Origin: Laetiporus sulphureus 93-53
Lineage: Eukaryota > Basidiomycota > Agaricomycetes > Polyporales > Laetiporaceae
Assembly (NCBI RefSeq): GCF_001632365.1
Contig: NW_024468540.1
Coordinates: 124,001 to 188,000 of the forward strand
Direction of reading: 5' to 3'
DNA length: 64,000 nt
A program made the position numbers and the translations under genes. The notes beneath the pieces were generated by a model, which saw only the letters and a list, made by a program, of their open reading frames with translations, did not search any database and had not been told where the DNA came from. Position 1 is the stretch's first letter, and each line of letters begins with the position of its first letter. Positions 21,426 through 34,116 of this stretch are shown in pieces.

Positions 21426-24400
21426 CTATTCACACTGAGTTCGCACGAACGCGAGAGCCTGCCAGTTTCGTTGCTCCCATGGGATTAGCATAACCGCACG
21501 CTGGGCGATCTTCTGCGCCTCTGTCTTGGTCTCACGGTCGCTCTTAGCGAGCGATCGCGCGATCGCCTCCAGATGGAGAGATTCACGGAGCCGTGCGAGA
21601 TTGTCTTCGCGCGTCGAAGATGAGCCTACGATCATGGCGAGCGCGCTGTCGCTTCTTCCTTGACGAAGATCTAAGGAGGCCAGGTTCTGCCTAATCTCCG
21701 GTTGTGACGGTTCCGCCACCACAGCTCTTTGAGCAACAGATAATGCTTGTGTGATGTCGCCCTGAGGCGGCTGTCAGTTCCCTTCGTAAGCTGAGATGCA
21801 TAGGATGAGGACATACTTGAGCAAGGTGATGCTGAATGAGCAGATATGTTACGTCCCTGCCCGGGTCCCGACTGAGGCGCTCGTCCAGCGGTAAGCCTAA
21901 GATCTCTGACGAGGCAGCATCCACAAGGCTATCATCATCAGTCAAGATCCCCATCCCGGCTAAGATGTTGATGGCCATGAGATTCTCAGGATCAGACTCG
22001 ATGCTGTATCTCAGGGTTGTTAGCTGCGGCGACTGACCGACAGGAAGGGCTCACACCTTTGCAACAGCTGAGTTTTAGCTGACTCTCGACCATCGTGACT
22101 TCCGACAGCCCATAGAGTTTGCGCGAGCAATATGATGACATGTCCGCGCAGCGTGAAATCCTCTATTGCTGCATGGAGAGCGGCTTGAAACAAGCCCACA
22201 GCTTCTGCCAGCTGGCCTAGCTTAAATTGGGCCAATCCAGAGACGCATTGCGCATGAGTGAGCAATATTCTCGACGTATGATCCTCAGGCTCCTCTGAAA
22301 GCAGTCCCATCACGATGTGAAGCGACTCCAAAGCGCCTTCATAGTCTCGTAAGGAGAGACGGAGGCGAGCCAGGTTCGTATGAGCGATAGTGAATCGTCT
22401 CTCGATGACGGGATCTTCGCTCTCCTCGTAAGCCGCCTCGAGCAGCGAGATGGCACGTGCGAGCATTTCTCCGCCAAGCTGTAAGTGCCCGACCCTCTCG
22501 CAGATGAGGCCGAACAGGTGTAATGCAGAAGCATCCTGCGGTCGTTCCCTGCAGAACCTATCCAAAACGAAAAACGCAGGGAACAAGGCGTCTGTCGCAG
22601 GCAGACGTGACTCGGAGGATGAGTTCACTCTATCAAACAGACGTTTGGAGAATTCGACATCAGCATCCGGCTGCAAAGACAGATGTCAGTGCGATAAGTT
22701 TGCGTCAAGGAACAGGCTACTCACAACCGGTGCTGTCAGACCAACTGCATGCTCGAACAATGCCCTCGCCTCCGGCGTATGCCCGTTGACGGTCGCGACC
22801 AACCCTTGTCCGACCCAGGCTAACGCGTAGTCAGGATCCAACGTCTGGGCTTTGAAGAATGACTCGTTGGCGAGCTCTGTGTCGCCATGGTGTAGATAGA
22901 ACAGGCCGAGGTTCGCCCAAGTTGCAGTATTCTATCGGCCAACGGTAAGATCTTTGAGCTAAATACGATTCGAACTATGACACACCTTCGAGTCGATCTC
23001 GAGAGCACGGATGAAAGCGTGCTGAGCAATCTTTGGTTGGGACTCGAAGGTCGCATTCGCCAAAGCGTTCCAGTAGTCATCATTGCCAGGCTCCGTACGC
23101 AAGGCCTCCTTAATATGCCGAATGGATTCTTGCAGTATACGCTCCCGCCTACTACCGTCTGTGGTTCTGCGAGAGTAGGAAAACAATGACGCGCCCAGAT
23201 CGTAATGTGCGTTCCCACTAGCTCGGTCATCGAGAGAGTCTAGAGTGATGCGGTAGTCGTATGCCGCCACAGCAAGCTCTAACGCCGCGAGAGATAGATC
23301 GGACGAGGAGTCTAATGTAAAGGCGGATGGAATAATATCAGAAATGCTCGTGCCAGGATGACCCGAGAGCAGTGGCGCCATATCAGCGAGGACAGAGCGG
23401 ACATTGTCCTCGTCTGAGAACGACCGGAGTTGAGAGAGGCTGCGCACAGCATCAGCAGCAGTCTTCCAAGCGACACGCCGAAATCCAGAGCTGATTTCCA
23501 CAAATTGAAGCATCACGCGAATAGCAGAAACGAACGACGACTCTGCTCTCGCAAGGTAAGCAGTGGCAACCTCTGCGCGCCCGAGGTCGAGATATGTCTG
23601 ACCAAGGGAAAGAAGCACGCCGATCTCGGACGGATGGTTCGTAAGGATTGACTTGAACGCCTTGATAGCTTCCGTGTATTCGCCAGTCTGCCGCTGCACG
23701 TCTCCAATAAAGTAGGAACATATCCAGTCATCCGGATCCAATTCTCGCGCACGCTCTAGCGCCTTGACTGCGGCTGCAAACCGACCGGCCTTGCTGTATG
23801 CTTCTCCTAATCGCAGCCATAGTAGCTGGTCATCCGAATCTGTTCTCAGCGCAATCTGGAATGCTTGAATGGCTGGAGGATTATTATGACGACTCTGTAG
23901 AGATAACATGAGAATCTTGCGCTGGTGCCACATATGAATCACCCACCAACTCTACCACGCCGACAGCCTTCCAAGCCCAAGCGTTGACGGGCAAGTACCT
24001 AGCCATAGCGGTTCCGCCTTCCCAGCCACCCTCTCCATCAATAGTACGCCTAGCCACGATTTCAACCAGGTCCCATTCCTGTTCCTCGGCAAAGCCTTCA
24101 GCAAGCCTGCGAGCTGCCTCTGCCTCGCGCGGATCGAGTTCGAACGCTTTCTGGAAACACTTTGACGCCCGGTTGGGATCCGGAGGTGACAGGAAATCTG
24201 AATAGTAGATACCAAGTGAGGTGAATGCGGGAGCGAATGTCGGCGATCGCTTCAGGGAAGTTATAAAGCAACGATAAGCCTCTTCACGGTGGTCATCTGA
24301 GACGCTCATGAGCATAGTCGGGATATGATAGAAGCGGGATCTACTGACTGCCCATTTGCCAATAGCACTTGCCCAGCCTCCACCAACAACGCGCCTTGTC

Positions 24401-26513
24401 CGTGTCCCTGCCGTCAAACGTGTCCACGGTAGCTATGATGTCTCGCAATTCCGCCGCAGCGTCCTCGTCATGGCGACAATGTACTTGGCACCAGGCGTGT
24501 TCTTCTCTCGCACGAATACCTTGGTCCAGATCGTCCGGAAGAAGTTGCGCCACTTTGGCGAATAGCTCCCCCGCTTCAGACCATTTGCCACTGTGCTGAA
24601 GTATGTAACCACGGCCCAATAGGCATGGCACGTTGTCTGGATCTTGACCGAGGATGTCGATAATGATACCGAGTGCACGAGAGTGGTGTTTCGGAGGGAA
24701 ATAATGCACCAACGATGTTGCTAGTGCGACGTTGAACGCCTTCCTGACTCTGAAAATGCATTAGTGACGGCTCGTCTGTATACAATAAACTGAAGCTAAC
24801 AATGTCAATGGTCTTCCGGTATTTTCTTCAGCTGTCTTGACCAACTGGAGCCCTTTGCTGGCAACTTTGATAGCATCCTCCAAGTCATCCTCGATTTGAT
24901 AGACCTGTACCATGATCCTATGTGCAAGAAGAGAGTCTGGAAGGGCATTGAATGCATCCTAACGATTCGGTGAGGTGAGTGAAAGTCAGGAAGCTGAGTG
25001 AGAATTTTGCAGCGTACGATTATGTTGTTAACATAGTCTTCATCTTCATTCACTGGCCTGTCATGCGGCATCTCTTCATCCTCAGCCTCCGAGAGCGAGA
25101 TGTTCATATACTTAAAATAAGCCGCGACAAGTTTCGCCAAAGCAGCATCAGGGAAGAGTCGAATGTATCGACAGAGTGTGTCGAAATCGTACTGCTCTAC
25201 TCAGCGTTTTAGAACGAGCAAATATTGCGGGGATGTCATGCGTACCAGTGGTCTCTGCATCCTTTCCTTCGATGAACAGTGTCCACGCGAGCTCGTCTCG
25301 GACCTCCAGCAGGACCATGCCGTTCACGAGCTCTTCCACTTCCGCAGCGACAGATGCTTTTTGCGCTGCCAACTCTCCGGTGGCAGGTAGACCGTATAGA
25401 TATCGCTGTTTATGGCGAAGCAGCTTCGACTCAGTCGCACGTCGCAACTCGTCCGATGTGTTCGGGTGGTTCAAAATATCATTGTACAGCTTTGGCAACT
25501 AGTGGGCGACATCGCCGCTTAGGTGTCATGTCATGTGCACGTCATAAGAAGAAATCGCACCTGTGAGGATCCCAAGACCTCCAGTGTGACTTCCCTCCGG
25601 ATCTGCTCTGGTGAACCAGCACCGAGACGCGTCCTACGTTTTGACACCTCTTTTTCGACGATTTCTTTCTCCTCTTGCTCGTAAAGCGAGACAATCTCTT
25701 CTAGCACTGGAAGACTGCTCTGCATGGCCTCCTGCGTGAGATGAGTGGCGCTGGCTGTAGGGTTTGTAGGGTCCGGAGGAGGCAGCGAGGACAAGACGGA
25801 GTAGAACGGCGAGTCGGGAAGTAAGAGAGACAATGTTTGTGCAAGCTGCACACGGAATGAGCATGTCTCGAGCAAGCATAGACTTGACGTCTTACCTGTA
25901 CTCGAGTATAATGGCCAGGCTTCCGCCGGAACTCGATGAGTTTCTGAATTGTCTCGGCACACTTTGCTGCATCGTCCCTACAGTACGGTCAGTGAGGATA
26001 TATAAGGCTGCCAGCCTTGCAACGTACGCTTTCGCGAATGTCTGAGCCAAATGTTCAAGTGCGTCCACATATTCATTCCACTTCTGTGCTTCTTCGTAAA
26101 GTTTCGTAAGTCCCTGCATGGTCTCAGTTACATCATTCAGACCATTCTCTTTGAACACGGATTTACCTGCAAAGCTAGAGGCTGATCAGGACTGATTTTG
26201 ATTGCCTTCCGATACGCCTATAGTACATGCGGATGTTACTCGACCACACACATACCAAATCTGGGATTACGTTACTTGCTCGCTTTCGTCAATCTGTTTC
26301 AGATTCAACAGGGCTAGGCCAAGGAAGACATTTCTGCGCATCACAAAGTTATGTGAGCGATCAAGATACTCATGTTTTCTTGAGGACATACGCGTTGTAG
26401 TTCTCGGGCTCATACTCCAGAACCTCAAAGGATGCGTCTTTGGCTTTCTCATAGTCCCTTTTGGCCAGAGCTTCGCGGGCCGCTTTGAGCTTGCCTTTGA
26501 CGAAGGAAGACAT
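21426..26513 (-). CDS. SKI3: Ski3, TPR scaffold of the SKI complex
   Basis: A long multi-exon gene read from MSSFVKGKLKAAREALAKRD at 26513 down to a stop at 21426, roughly 1400 aa in more than ten exons. Nearly every exon encodes tetratricopeptide repeats (AKDASFEVLEYEPENYNAYV; AFQIALRTDSDDQLLWLRLGEAYSKAGRF; HYDLGASLFSY; ALRTEPGNDDYWNALANATF). Total length, the start sequence and the array match Ski3/TTC37, the scaffold that holds the Ski2 helicase and Ski8 and feeds mRNA into the cytoplasmic exosome for 3'-5' decay. Introns are short GT-AG; the first joins NYNA to NVFLGLALLNLK. It converges with the LETM1-domain gene, with 157 bases between them. I did not fix every splice site. Confidence 0.88.
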
Positions 26514-27235
26514 TACACCTCTCAGAGCTGGAGCTTCAGCACGTTGTTTTTGAGTGTTGCGATTTGCCGATGTGATTTCAAAGGCAATTTCCAGCGAACT
26601 GACGGCTTCAACTACCGCTAGGAACAAAACAGAAGATAGAACGTTATCGTAGGGTTCCAAGCGACAGCGACGGGCGCTTGTTTGTCTGTGGCGTCCAGAG
26701 TGTGGCAATATAAAGTTACTTACAGTATTGCTCGCCTACATTGCTGGCTTTGTTGACTTACGGCGGCCGTACCGGCCTTGCTGGGGGGTCGCTGAGACTT
26801 GCGGGAGTTCACGAGCACTTTTGGTTCACTTTGATCGCTTGGCCTCACTTGCTTTGTGGCTTAGGATGCACCAGATAATGTTGCATGGATGTCGTATACT
26901 AGTAGCAGTGAGGCGGCTGAGCCCGGCTCATGAGGTGACTTCGTTCAGCAGGCACGAGCTGAAAGCCCACCGATGTCGGAAAGAACTTTTCACTCGTCAA
27001 ATCGCACGTTATGCAAGGAAATGACTTTGCAGGAAAATCCTACTCCATTGAAGCTATGGCACAGCATACTAAGACGGAACGAGACCGAGACATGTGCAAG
27101 GTATATACAGTCAATCTCAACGTGAGATGATGGGTATAATGGAAGTCAATACGTCAAATCCGGAACCATGGAGTCTGCGCGAGCACGATGCTCTGGTATA
27201 TGTATCCGCGAACTGAAATCATCTTGAGTCCCTGT
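26514..27235. other. Upstream region of SKI3
   Basis: About 720 bases between the SKI3 start and the 3' end of the phosphatase gene, both on the minus strand. Open frames are short and unconvincing. No RNA gene or repeat was seen. Confidence 0.5.
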
Positions 27236-29526
27236 TTAATTGATGCGTCCTTCCAGTGCGTCCGCCACGCTGACTGTATTGGCGAGTTTCGACTTTGCCC
27301 TCAGGAGTTCCACGAAGTCGGTGAGGAATTGTACCTGCTCGTATGTCTCGACAGCTTTTGGGCTTCTTTGGCGGCGCACGACTGTGATCACGCGCTCCAC
27401 CATTTGCATGGTATCCCGCCTAATAGGCGTCGTACCTTGTCCAATCTTCGGATTGTGATTGCCGTCGGTGATAGGGCAGGCGAGCGCAGGTGCAGTCTCT
27501 ATCCAGCCGCAAAGCCCCAGCTTCAGCATCCAACAGCATGCGACAAGACCAGCACGTCCGACGCCACCACGACAATGCACGAGCATGGGCAAGCCTCGAA
27601 GCGTGTAGTTTTCGATGAGCATGCCGAGCTGTTCGTCAAATTTGTCCAGAGGTGCTGGAGCGAGACCTTCTGGGGTCGGAATACTTCGCAAGGCATGTAT
27701 TTAACATGATGCAACAGGCGGAGGGACTACAAGCTTACCGTAGAATGTCAATGCCCATTTCATGTGCTGTCCGAGAATAGTCTGCCCATGTAACGCCTAG
27801 AAGTTGAAGCTCGTCGTCGTCTAGACAGCTGCATGTGCAACCTGATCAGTTACCGAATATTGCACATACGCACAATGGGTCTCACCAAACAATGCAAGCG
27901 ACCCCGAGCTCCTTGATCCGACATAGGTCCTTGCGCAGATCTCTGCACACACCACAACGACCTTTGACCGGTCCATTCAGTCTCACTAATTAACCCAAGA
28001 TTTCGTCAGTGAGGCGCACAGCAGACTGTATGCGTAGGAAGAATACCTACCCTTCTTTCCAGGGCAAGAGGACAGGAATAAGTTACCCAGAGTGACCGTC
28101 CCGGAAGATTGAAATTGGCTTTTGGAAAAGCGCTGTGGTGCCGCCGACTCAAGCTGTGAGGTTAAGGAATGAGACACAGCGATGGCAGGAGAGCTGCGAA
28201 CTGTCAGGATCTATGCCATGCATGGAAAGTGGCACATACACATCGTTGATGACCGAGAATGTAGTCCTAGGGATTGCCGGCTGTGATGCGTTGTAGGTGG
28301 GTAATGATGGCGAAGACAATGATCTACAAAGGCCATCTCCCACGGCCTTCTCAAAGCTCTCGCTAATGCTGAGCGATATAGTAAGGCATTGTGCGAGGTT
28401 AGGAGCATCGTATTGGCCGTCAGCGCCGTGCTTTTGAGTGCAGTCTGAATTGGTAGGAACCGAGGGGGGATTGATGACCGGACGATTTGCGTGGATGGCG
28501 GCGATAGGGTTGACGACTCGACGAACGAGTGGGTTTGACCAAAGAAAATGAGCGAATTTCGGAGGTCGCGTCACGGCGCATTGAGGAGCGCATGGTTGCG
28601 TGGAGTGATGCTGGGTATCGGGCGACACCGTAGTAATACGCGGCGGTGTAACAATGACCGGCGTCGCATGGTTAGAAGGCCACGGAACAATACCAGGAGG
28701 AAGATCGGGCGAATAAGCTGTGACACGATCTAAATAATGCGATGAGGGAAGATCGAAGATCACTGGAGATCCCTCTGTCTGGATGAGATGTGAAGAAATA
28801 ATGCGGAGGAGCTCTAAAGGGATGATGGGAGACACGCTACAAAACATTCGTAAGAAATAAAGTCTCTAGATACTTTCGAACAAAACGGCAGATGAAGATC
28901 GTACTTTATAGGGTGTGAATCCGAGGTTTTGATGGGAACGTCGCATTGCGGAGCCGAGTCGTCAAGGCCATCCAGCGGAAGCAAAGACACAGACATGGCA
29001 GCATTAAGTTCTTGTGGCAAGTCTATAGCGTATGATGGGCGGCTGAGTATCGGTTGCATAGGCTCAGAGGCGATTTTAATCGTGGAAGCGTTTCGGACTG
29101 CAGCCCGATTACATGGCCACCAAACTCTTTGCTCCACACACTCTGCCTGGCGTGCTTGGAGTTCCTTGACCCGGCCAGGCATCTGAAATGAAAATGGAAC
29201 ATATATCAAGGGAGATCCTAAGATTATCGTTCTAAATTGGGAAGCTCTCGCACAGGCCACATTAGACCCACCTCTGGGACCAAACTTGAGCCGGTTGTAC
29301 TCGCTTGCATGATGCTGGGAAGCTAGTTTGATGAGCTATATGGGCCACGCTAGTTAAGTGTAATGTTCCCATGCACGTTGAGCAACAGCGATACCTGCGA
29401 GACTTCACCGAGTTTCACGCTCATAGAGCGGCCGTAAGGCGTCTTCTGCATGCGAACCTTAGATTGCTGGACCGTTGGAATCACCAGTTCGTTCGCAAGC
29501 CGGGTCTCGACGGTCGTAGACGACAT
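27236..29526 (-). CDS. Dual-specificity (CDKN3-like) protein phosphatase with a long N-terminal extension
   Basis: About eight exons, roughly 600 aa. The C-terminal third carries the phosphatase fold: LGNLFLSSCPGKK, a Cys-rich DLRKDLCRIKELGVACIVC segment, DDDELQLLGVTWADYSR, and the P-loop VHCRGGVGRAGLVACC (HCX5R, catalytic Cys near residue 505). QRSPKAVETYEQVQFL near the end is typical of CDKN3/KAP-type phosphatases, which act on CDKs and related targets. The first about 370 residues are Pro/Ser-rich and have no recognised domain. Animal CDKN3 is only about 210 aa. The start is ATG 29526, because exon 1 (MSSTTVETRLANELVIP ... GEVSQ) joins through GTATCG...CTAG to LPSIMQAST. The start codon lies inside a perfect inverted repeat shared with the divergent upstream region of the chitin synthase gene. 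Confidence 0.8.
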
Positions 29527-29550
29527 TTTGGCACAATAAAATGTCGTCTA
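29517..29550. repeat. Perfect 13-bp inverted repeat with 8-nt spacer
   Basis: Arms 29517-29529 (TAGACGACATTTT) and 29538-29550 (its exact reverse complement) flank GGCACAAT. The left arm contains the phosphatase start codon (minus strand, ATG 29526-29524). The right arm contains an ATG on the plus strand (29541) opening a 64-codon frame. It lies in the 318-bp divergent space before the chitin synthase start. Confidence 0.9.
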
Positions 29551-29844
29551 TAGCACCGACGGTCGACACGGCCACGTCGCTTGGATCTTTGTTGGCTTGC
29601 ACTGTGAGAGCGGCAACGGTTCTGCCAACAGGGCGGATCTGCAGATCTGATCCTGATTCAACGGCCGCAAAGGCCGCAATGAAGGTGCCGTTGTCACTTG
29701 TTCAATCTCCGAAAAGGCTTGTCATTACTATTTGAGCCTCCGCTTATCGTTCCAGTTCGTTGGTGTCCAACTTCCACACCTTGCTCGCTCTCATCGGCGT
29801 CGAGCTCTACAACCACACTCGTTCCTCACCCACGCTCCTTATAA

Positions 29845-32800
29845 ATGGCAACAAGAGTGCGCTTGAATGATGTGGACACGCGACCCCTCAAAACCACAAC
29901 TCTGACGTCTGCAACCCTCCGTCGCGCGAAGACTCTCACTCGTCCAGAGCGAAGCGTCGCTCCCGTTCCGCTCATCAATCCCAGGTCCGCTCATCTTCCG
30001 TCAGGTTCGAGGATTGAAGATGAGGATGAGGCACTCGATTCCTGGCGCATCTTCTCGCGGCTCGTCACCTTCTGGGCTCCTGCCGCTCTTCTGCGTTCTG
30101 TAGGTGGCCTTCACGATAAGCACACTATCCAGGCCTGGCGTGAGAAGATGGCTCTTTGCTTCATTATCCTCTGCTTGTGTGGTGTTATAGGCTTTATTAC
30201 CGTTGGATTCCAGAAGGTCTTGTGCCCATCCAGCGATCAAATCAACTCTGGTCGCTATGTGCGCATCGGCTCTGTTGCGGACACGCTCGGTGTGCGAGGT
30301 TGGATGATGAATCTCACTAGCCTGACTCCTGCCGTCATGTTTGGCGTCAACTTCACGGAACTTCTGAAGTATCCTGGGCAGGACATCACCACGTACTTCA
30401 AGCGAGACGCGTCCGACTATCCCGCATGCGTAGGGATCCCTTTTCATGCAGCGGCAGACGTTGTATGTACGCATAATGCGTCTTGCCCCCTCGATGCGCT
30501 CAACACAAGCATGACGTTTGACTCTCTCGGACTTGTAAATACAAGTTACATTGTCGGCTACGATTGGGACGACGTTGCGGCGTTAGACAACTATCTCGTG
30601 ATCGATGGCGCTGTGCTCAATATGAACGCGTATATCGCTCGCCACCCAGATGCACTTGAAGACGATGCGGTCGATAGTGCCCTTCGGACTGTCTTGTATG
30701 GCCCCGGGAACAGCGGACGGGACGGAACACGGCTCTTCTCCTTTCGTGCGGATATCCGTTCGGCAATACCATGCCTCATGCAGCGTTACTATGCAGGCAA
30801 TATCGACAAGATCTCTCCGGGTTGTCTGCTCTCTAATTTGGTGCTCTATGCTGGTCTGGTTGTTATATTGGGACTTGTACTCATTCGCTTTGCCATGGCT
30901 TGTGTGTTCTCTTGGTTTGTCTCTGAGCGTCTCTGCAGTCCGCCCGATAGCACGGACCTGAACAAATCTGCAATCAGCCACGCAGTCATGCCCGATGGCG
31001 CGAACATATCTATTAGGAACAAGAACGGTACTGCGCCTTGGGCTGGCCGAGTAGGCCCGAAGAAGCTCCCCAAGTCTGGCTTGACACCTCGCTCATTGAC
31101 ATCCTCTACTTCTACCCTTGTGAACTCAACCGAAGGTCCTGTTGCGCCGGTCATGTCCTTGGCGGAGATAGGCGCGGAGCTCTTTGCTGTATGTCTGGTC
31201 ACTTGCTACTCGGAAGGAGAAGAGTCTCTTCGCACTACACTTGATGCTATCTCTAGGACTACATATGCTGACTCGCGCAAACTTCTGTTCATTGTCGCTG
31301 ATGGTATGATCACCGGTGCGGGCGAGAAGCGAAGCACTCCTGATATCTGCGTTGGTCTGTTGGAGCCGGACCTAAGGTTTGGCAACCCGACACCTATGAG
31401 CTACATTGCGGTTGGAGCCGGGGCGAAAGCGGAAAATAGAGCATTTGTGTACGCAGGCCATTATAGTAAGTTTTCAAAAAGAATTTCAACGATCCCGACC
31501 TTACAAGCCCCGGTAGTTGTCGCTGGACGCCGGACGCCAACAGTCATCGTTGTGAAGTGCGGAACCGAAGCAGAGATCGCGACAGAGAAGAAGCCGGGCA
31601 ATCGAGGCAAGCGCGACAGCCAGCTGATATTGATGAACTTCTTCTCTCGAGTCACCTATAATGACCGGATGACTCCTCTTGACTTTGACTTGTTTCGGAA
31701 GATCCACATCCTCATGGGCGTAACTCCCGATTTCTTCGAGGTCTGTTTGATGGTAGGTGAAGCATACTGGCACAAACGCGCCCCATACTGACCGACCTCG
31801 CGTAGGTCGATGCTGATACGAAGGTCTACCCCGACTCCCTCTCCTATCTGGTGAATTGCATGCATCACGACAATATGATCATGGGCGTGTGCGGGGAGAC
31901 GCGCATAGCGAACAAGCGCCAATCTTGGGTGACTGCCATCCAGGTCTTCGAATATTTCATCTCGCATCATCTCGCCAAGGCGTTCGAGTCAGTCTTTGGC
32001 GGGGTTTCATGCCTTCCAGGATGCTTCTCCATGTTTCGGCTCAAGGCTCGCCGCGCCACAGGCGATGACTGGGTACCGCTCATTACGAAGCCAGAGATCG
32101 TACAACAGTACAGTCAGAGCGTCGTCACGACGTTGCATCAGAAGAATCTCCTCCTGCTTGGCGAGGATCGCTTCTTGACGACGATCCTCTATCGCACGTT
32201 CCCCAATCGCAAGATGATCTTCCTCCCGCAAGCTCGGTGCCGCACGATCGTTCCGGACACGTTTTCTGTGCTGTTGTCGCAGCGTCGACGGTGGATCAAC
32301 TCGACCATCCACAATTTGATGGAGCTCGTATTGGTGCGGAACACATGCGGGACTTTCTGCTTCAGTTCGCAGTTTGCCGTGTTCATGGATCTTCTGGGGA
32401 CAGTTGTGCTGCCGATTGCGATCGTCTTGACGTACATTCTAATCATCAGTATGGCAATGGATCCCCCTAGGAGCTTCGAAGAAGCCATTCCTCTGATTCT
32501 TCTTGTTGCGATCCTCGGGTTACCTGGCCTGCTAATCATGTTGACGACCAGAAAAATGGTGTACGTCTTCTGGATGTTGATCTACTTGATTGCTCTGCCT
32601 ATTTGGAACCTCATCTTACCAGTCTATGCATTCTGGCACTTTGATGACTTCTCATGGGGAGAGACAAGGTTCGCATACAACTCTTAGTCTAGGTTTTCGT
32701 TACTCGACTCAAATTTCGTAACAGAAAAGTAGAAGGCGAAGCCAAGGGAAGGGGACACGACGGGCTTAACTCATCGACGGCCGGCATGTCGGTACCGCTG

Positions 32801-33406
32801 CGCCGTTGGGAAGACTGGGAGCGCTCACGTCTTCGTAAGCTGCGACGCGCTGAACGGCGCCTTCGGGACCTCGAGCGTCTGCAAGGAAGCTACGTCAATG
32901 CCAACGGGCCATTCGCAATGCGGACGGAACTTAGCAGCTACTACAGTTCCGATAGTAATTCCATCGCTTCTTCGGACGATGACCAGTGGGGTCCCCAGAT
33001 CGGCGGCTACAATGAACATAGTGCAGCATTTCCGCCGCCTCCTGTGGGCCTCATACAACATACATTTTCGAGTGCCGAGTCTGTTGCAGGGGCCGATTTG
33101 AAGGCGATGCTTGATGTAGGCTTTGATGATAGGCCTTCGCCGCCACATTCGCGCGTCGCTACTCAGATCCCAAAGTTCCAGCTATCGGACGTCAGAGCAC
33201 CACCGCACGACCCTCGTGGATACACCCCCCTTGGATCAACATCTCCGGGATACCTATGTTACAATCATGCCTGCCCTCCAATCGCTCCATCGACGCCTCC
33301 TCTCGTCATGGGCGCTACCAGTAGAGGCGATTGGCGGTCTCGAGCAACCAACATGCATGCGTATGGTCCATTGGGGCCCCTAGATCCTAGCGCGAGGAGA
33401 TATTGA
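29845..33406 (+). CDS. Class IV chitin synthase (Chs3 type)
   Basis: Three exons (29845-31752, 31806-32668, 32725-33406) sum in frame to 1150 aa. Seen features: a cytosolic N-terminus, a transmembrane helix near residues 100-125 ([19 protein letters not shown]), an extracytosolic region with a cytochrome-b5-like part and several N-x-S/T sites, and a second membrane segment ([20 protein letters not shown]). The glycosyltransferase-2 domain follows ([31 protein letters not shown] near 755, and QRRRW near 795), then a cluster of C-terminal membrane helices. The Arg-rich, Ser/Pro-rich tail of about 220 residues is cytosolic. It polymerises GlcNAc from UDP-GlcNAc into cell wall chitin at the plasma membrane/chitosomes. 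The layout and length fit class IV, not the myosin-headed class V/VII. Confidence 0.95.
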
Positions 33407-33718
33407 ATAGCTAACGGATTTCCTGCATTTCATTGGCACTGTTTGTTTGTGGTCTATGTATATCATTTCGTGTATCTGACGAACGGTCATCGTACCGTAC
33501 CAATCTCAGAATGTATCCAAAACCCTCCCAATGCACAATGTTGAAGAAACTCCTTGCTACTTGACTTAGTCTTCGCCACCACCGACAGCACGTATTAATG
33601 GAGAGTGTGGATCTCTTCTGGACGTGCAGGCACCATCCAACATACAGGAATCAGTCAACGTATAATCATTCGCGTATATTAGTGCTCAGTCCTCCATGCC
33701 GAGCCTGAGTGCCACCGA
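33407..33718. other. Convergent 3' region between chitin synthase and secreted protein genes
   Basis: About 310 bases of 3' flank between two converging genes. No feature seen. Confidence 0.5.
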
Positions 33719-34116
33719 TCACCCCTTCTCCAATGCACGGCCAAACTCTCTGGAACCAACATTTCCACTATGATTACTCCACAATATCCCACGGAACGAA
33801 CCCCGTTCAGCAACATCTACCATAAGACTTTCGATGAAGAGCTTGCAGCCACTCGCCCCATCTAGAGTGTTGGTGAAAAATAGTCAGAATCATTGTACAG
33901 AATCAAGCTGCGTTAAATCGGGCAACTCACAACACATATCTCCGACTGAGCCACACTGCATATAGAACACGTTCAAGCTTCGAGCTCAGGCACTGGGGAA
34001 CGTTTGTCGGCATGTCCGCAAGCAGGTTCAGATGGCAAGCAGCCACCGGTCGGGGCGGCAACAGTGACGCCAGCGAGGGTCGCCAGAAGAAGTGCAAGAA
34101 CAGTGATGAAGCGCAT
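33719..34116 (-). CDS. Small secreted cysteine-rich protein (96 aa)
   Basis: Three exons (34116-33994, 33955-33931, 33861-33719) sum in frame to 96 aa. A signal peptide is clear (MRFITVLALLLATLAGVTVA, cleavage before AAPTGG). It is followed by a short Cys-containing segment (CLPSEPACGHAD), a dibasic KR site (residues 34-35) that could be cut by a Kex2-type protease, and then CGSVGDMCYGASGC. The tail is hydrophilic with one N-x-S site. Intron 1 is only 38 nt; intron 2 is 69 nt with a GTGAGT donor. If intron 2 is kept, the protein would instead end shortly after MCCELPD. No known domain. The size, signal peptide and paired Cys resemble the small secreted proteins common in Agaricomycetes. Confidence 0.65.
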
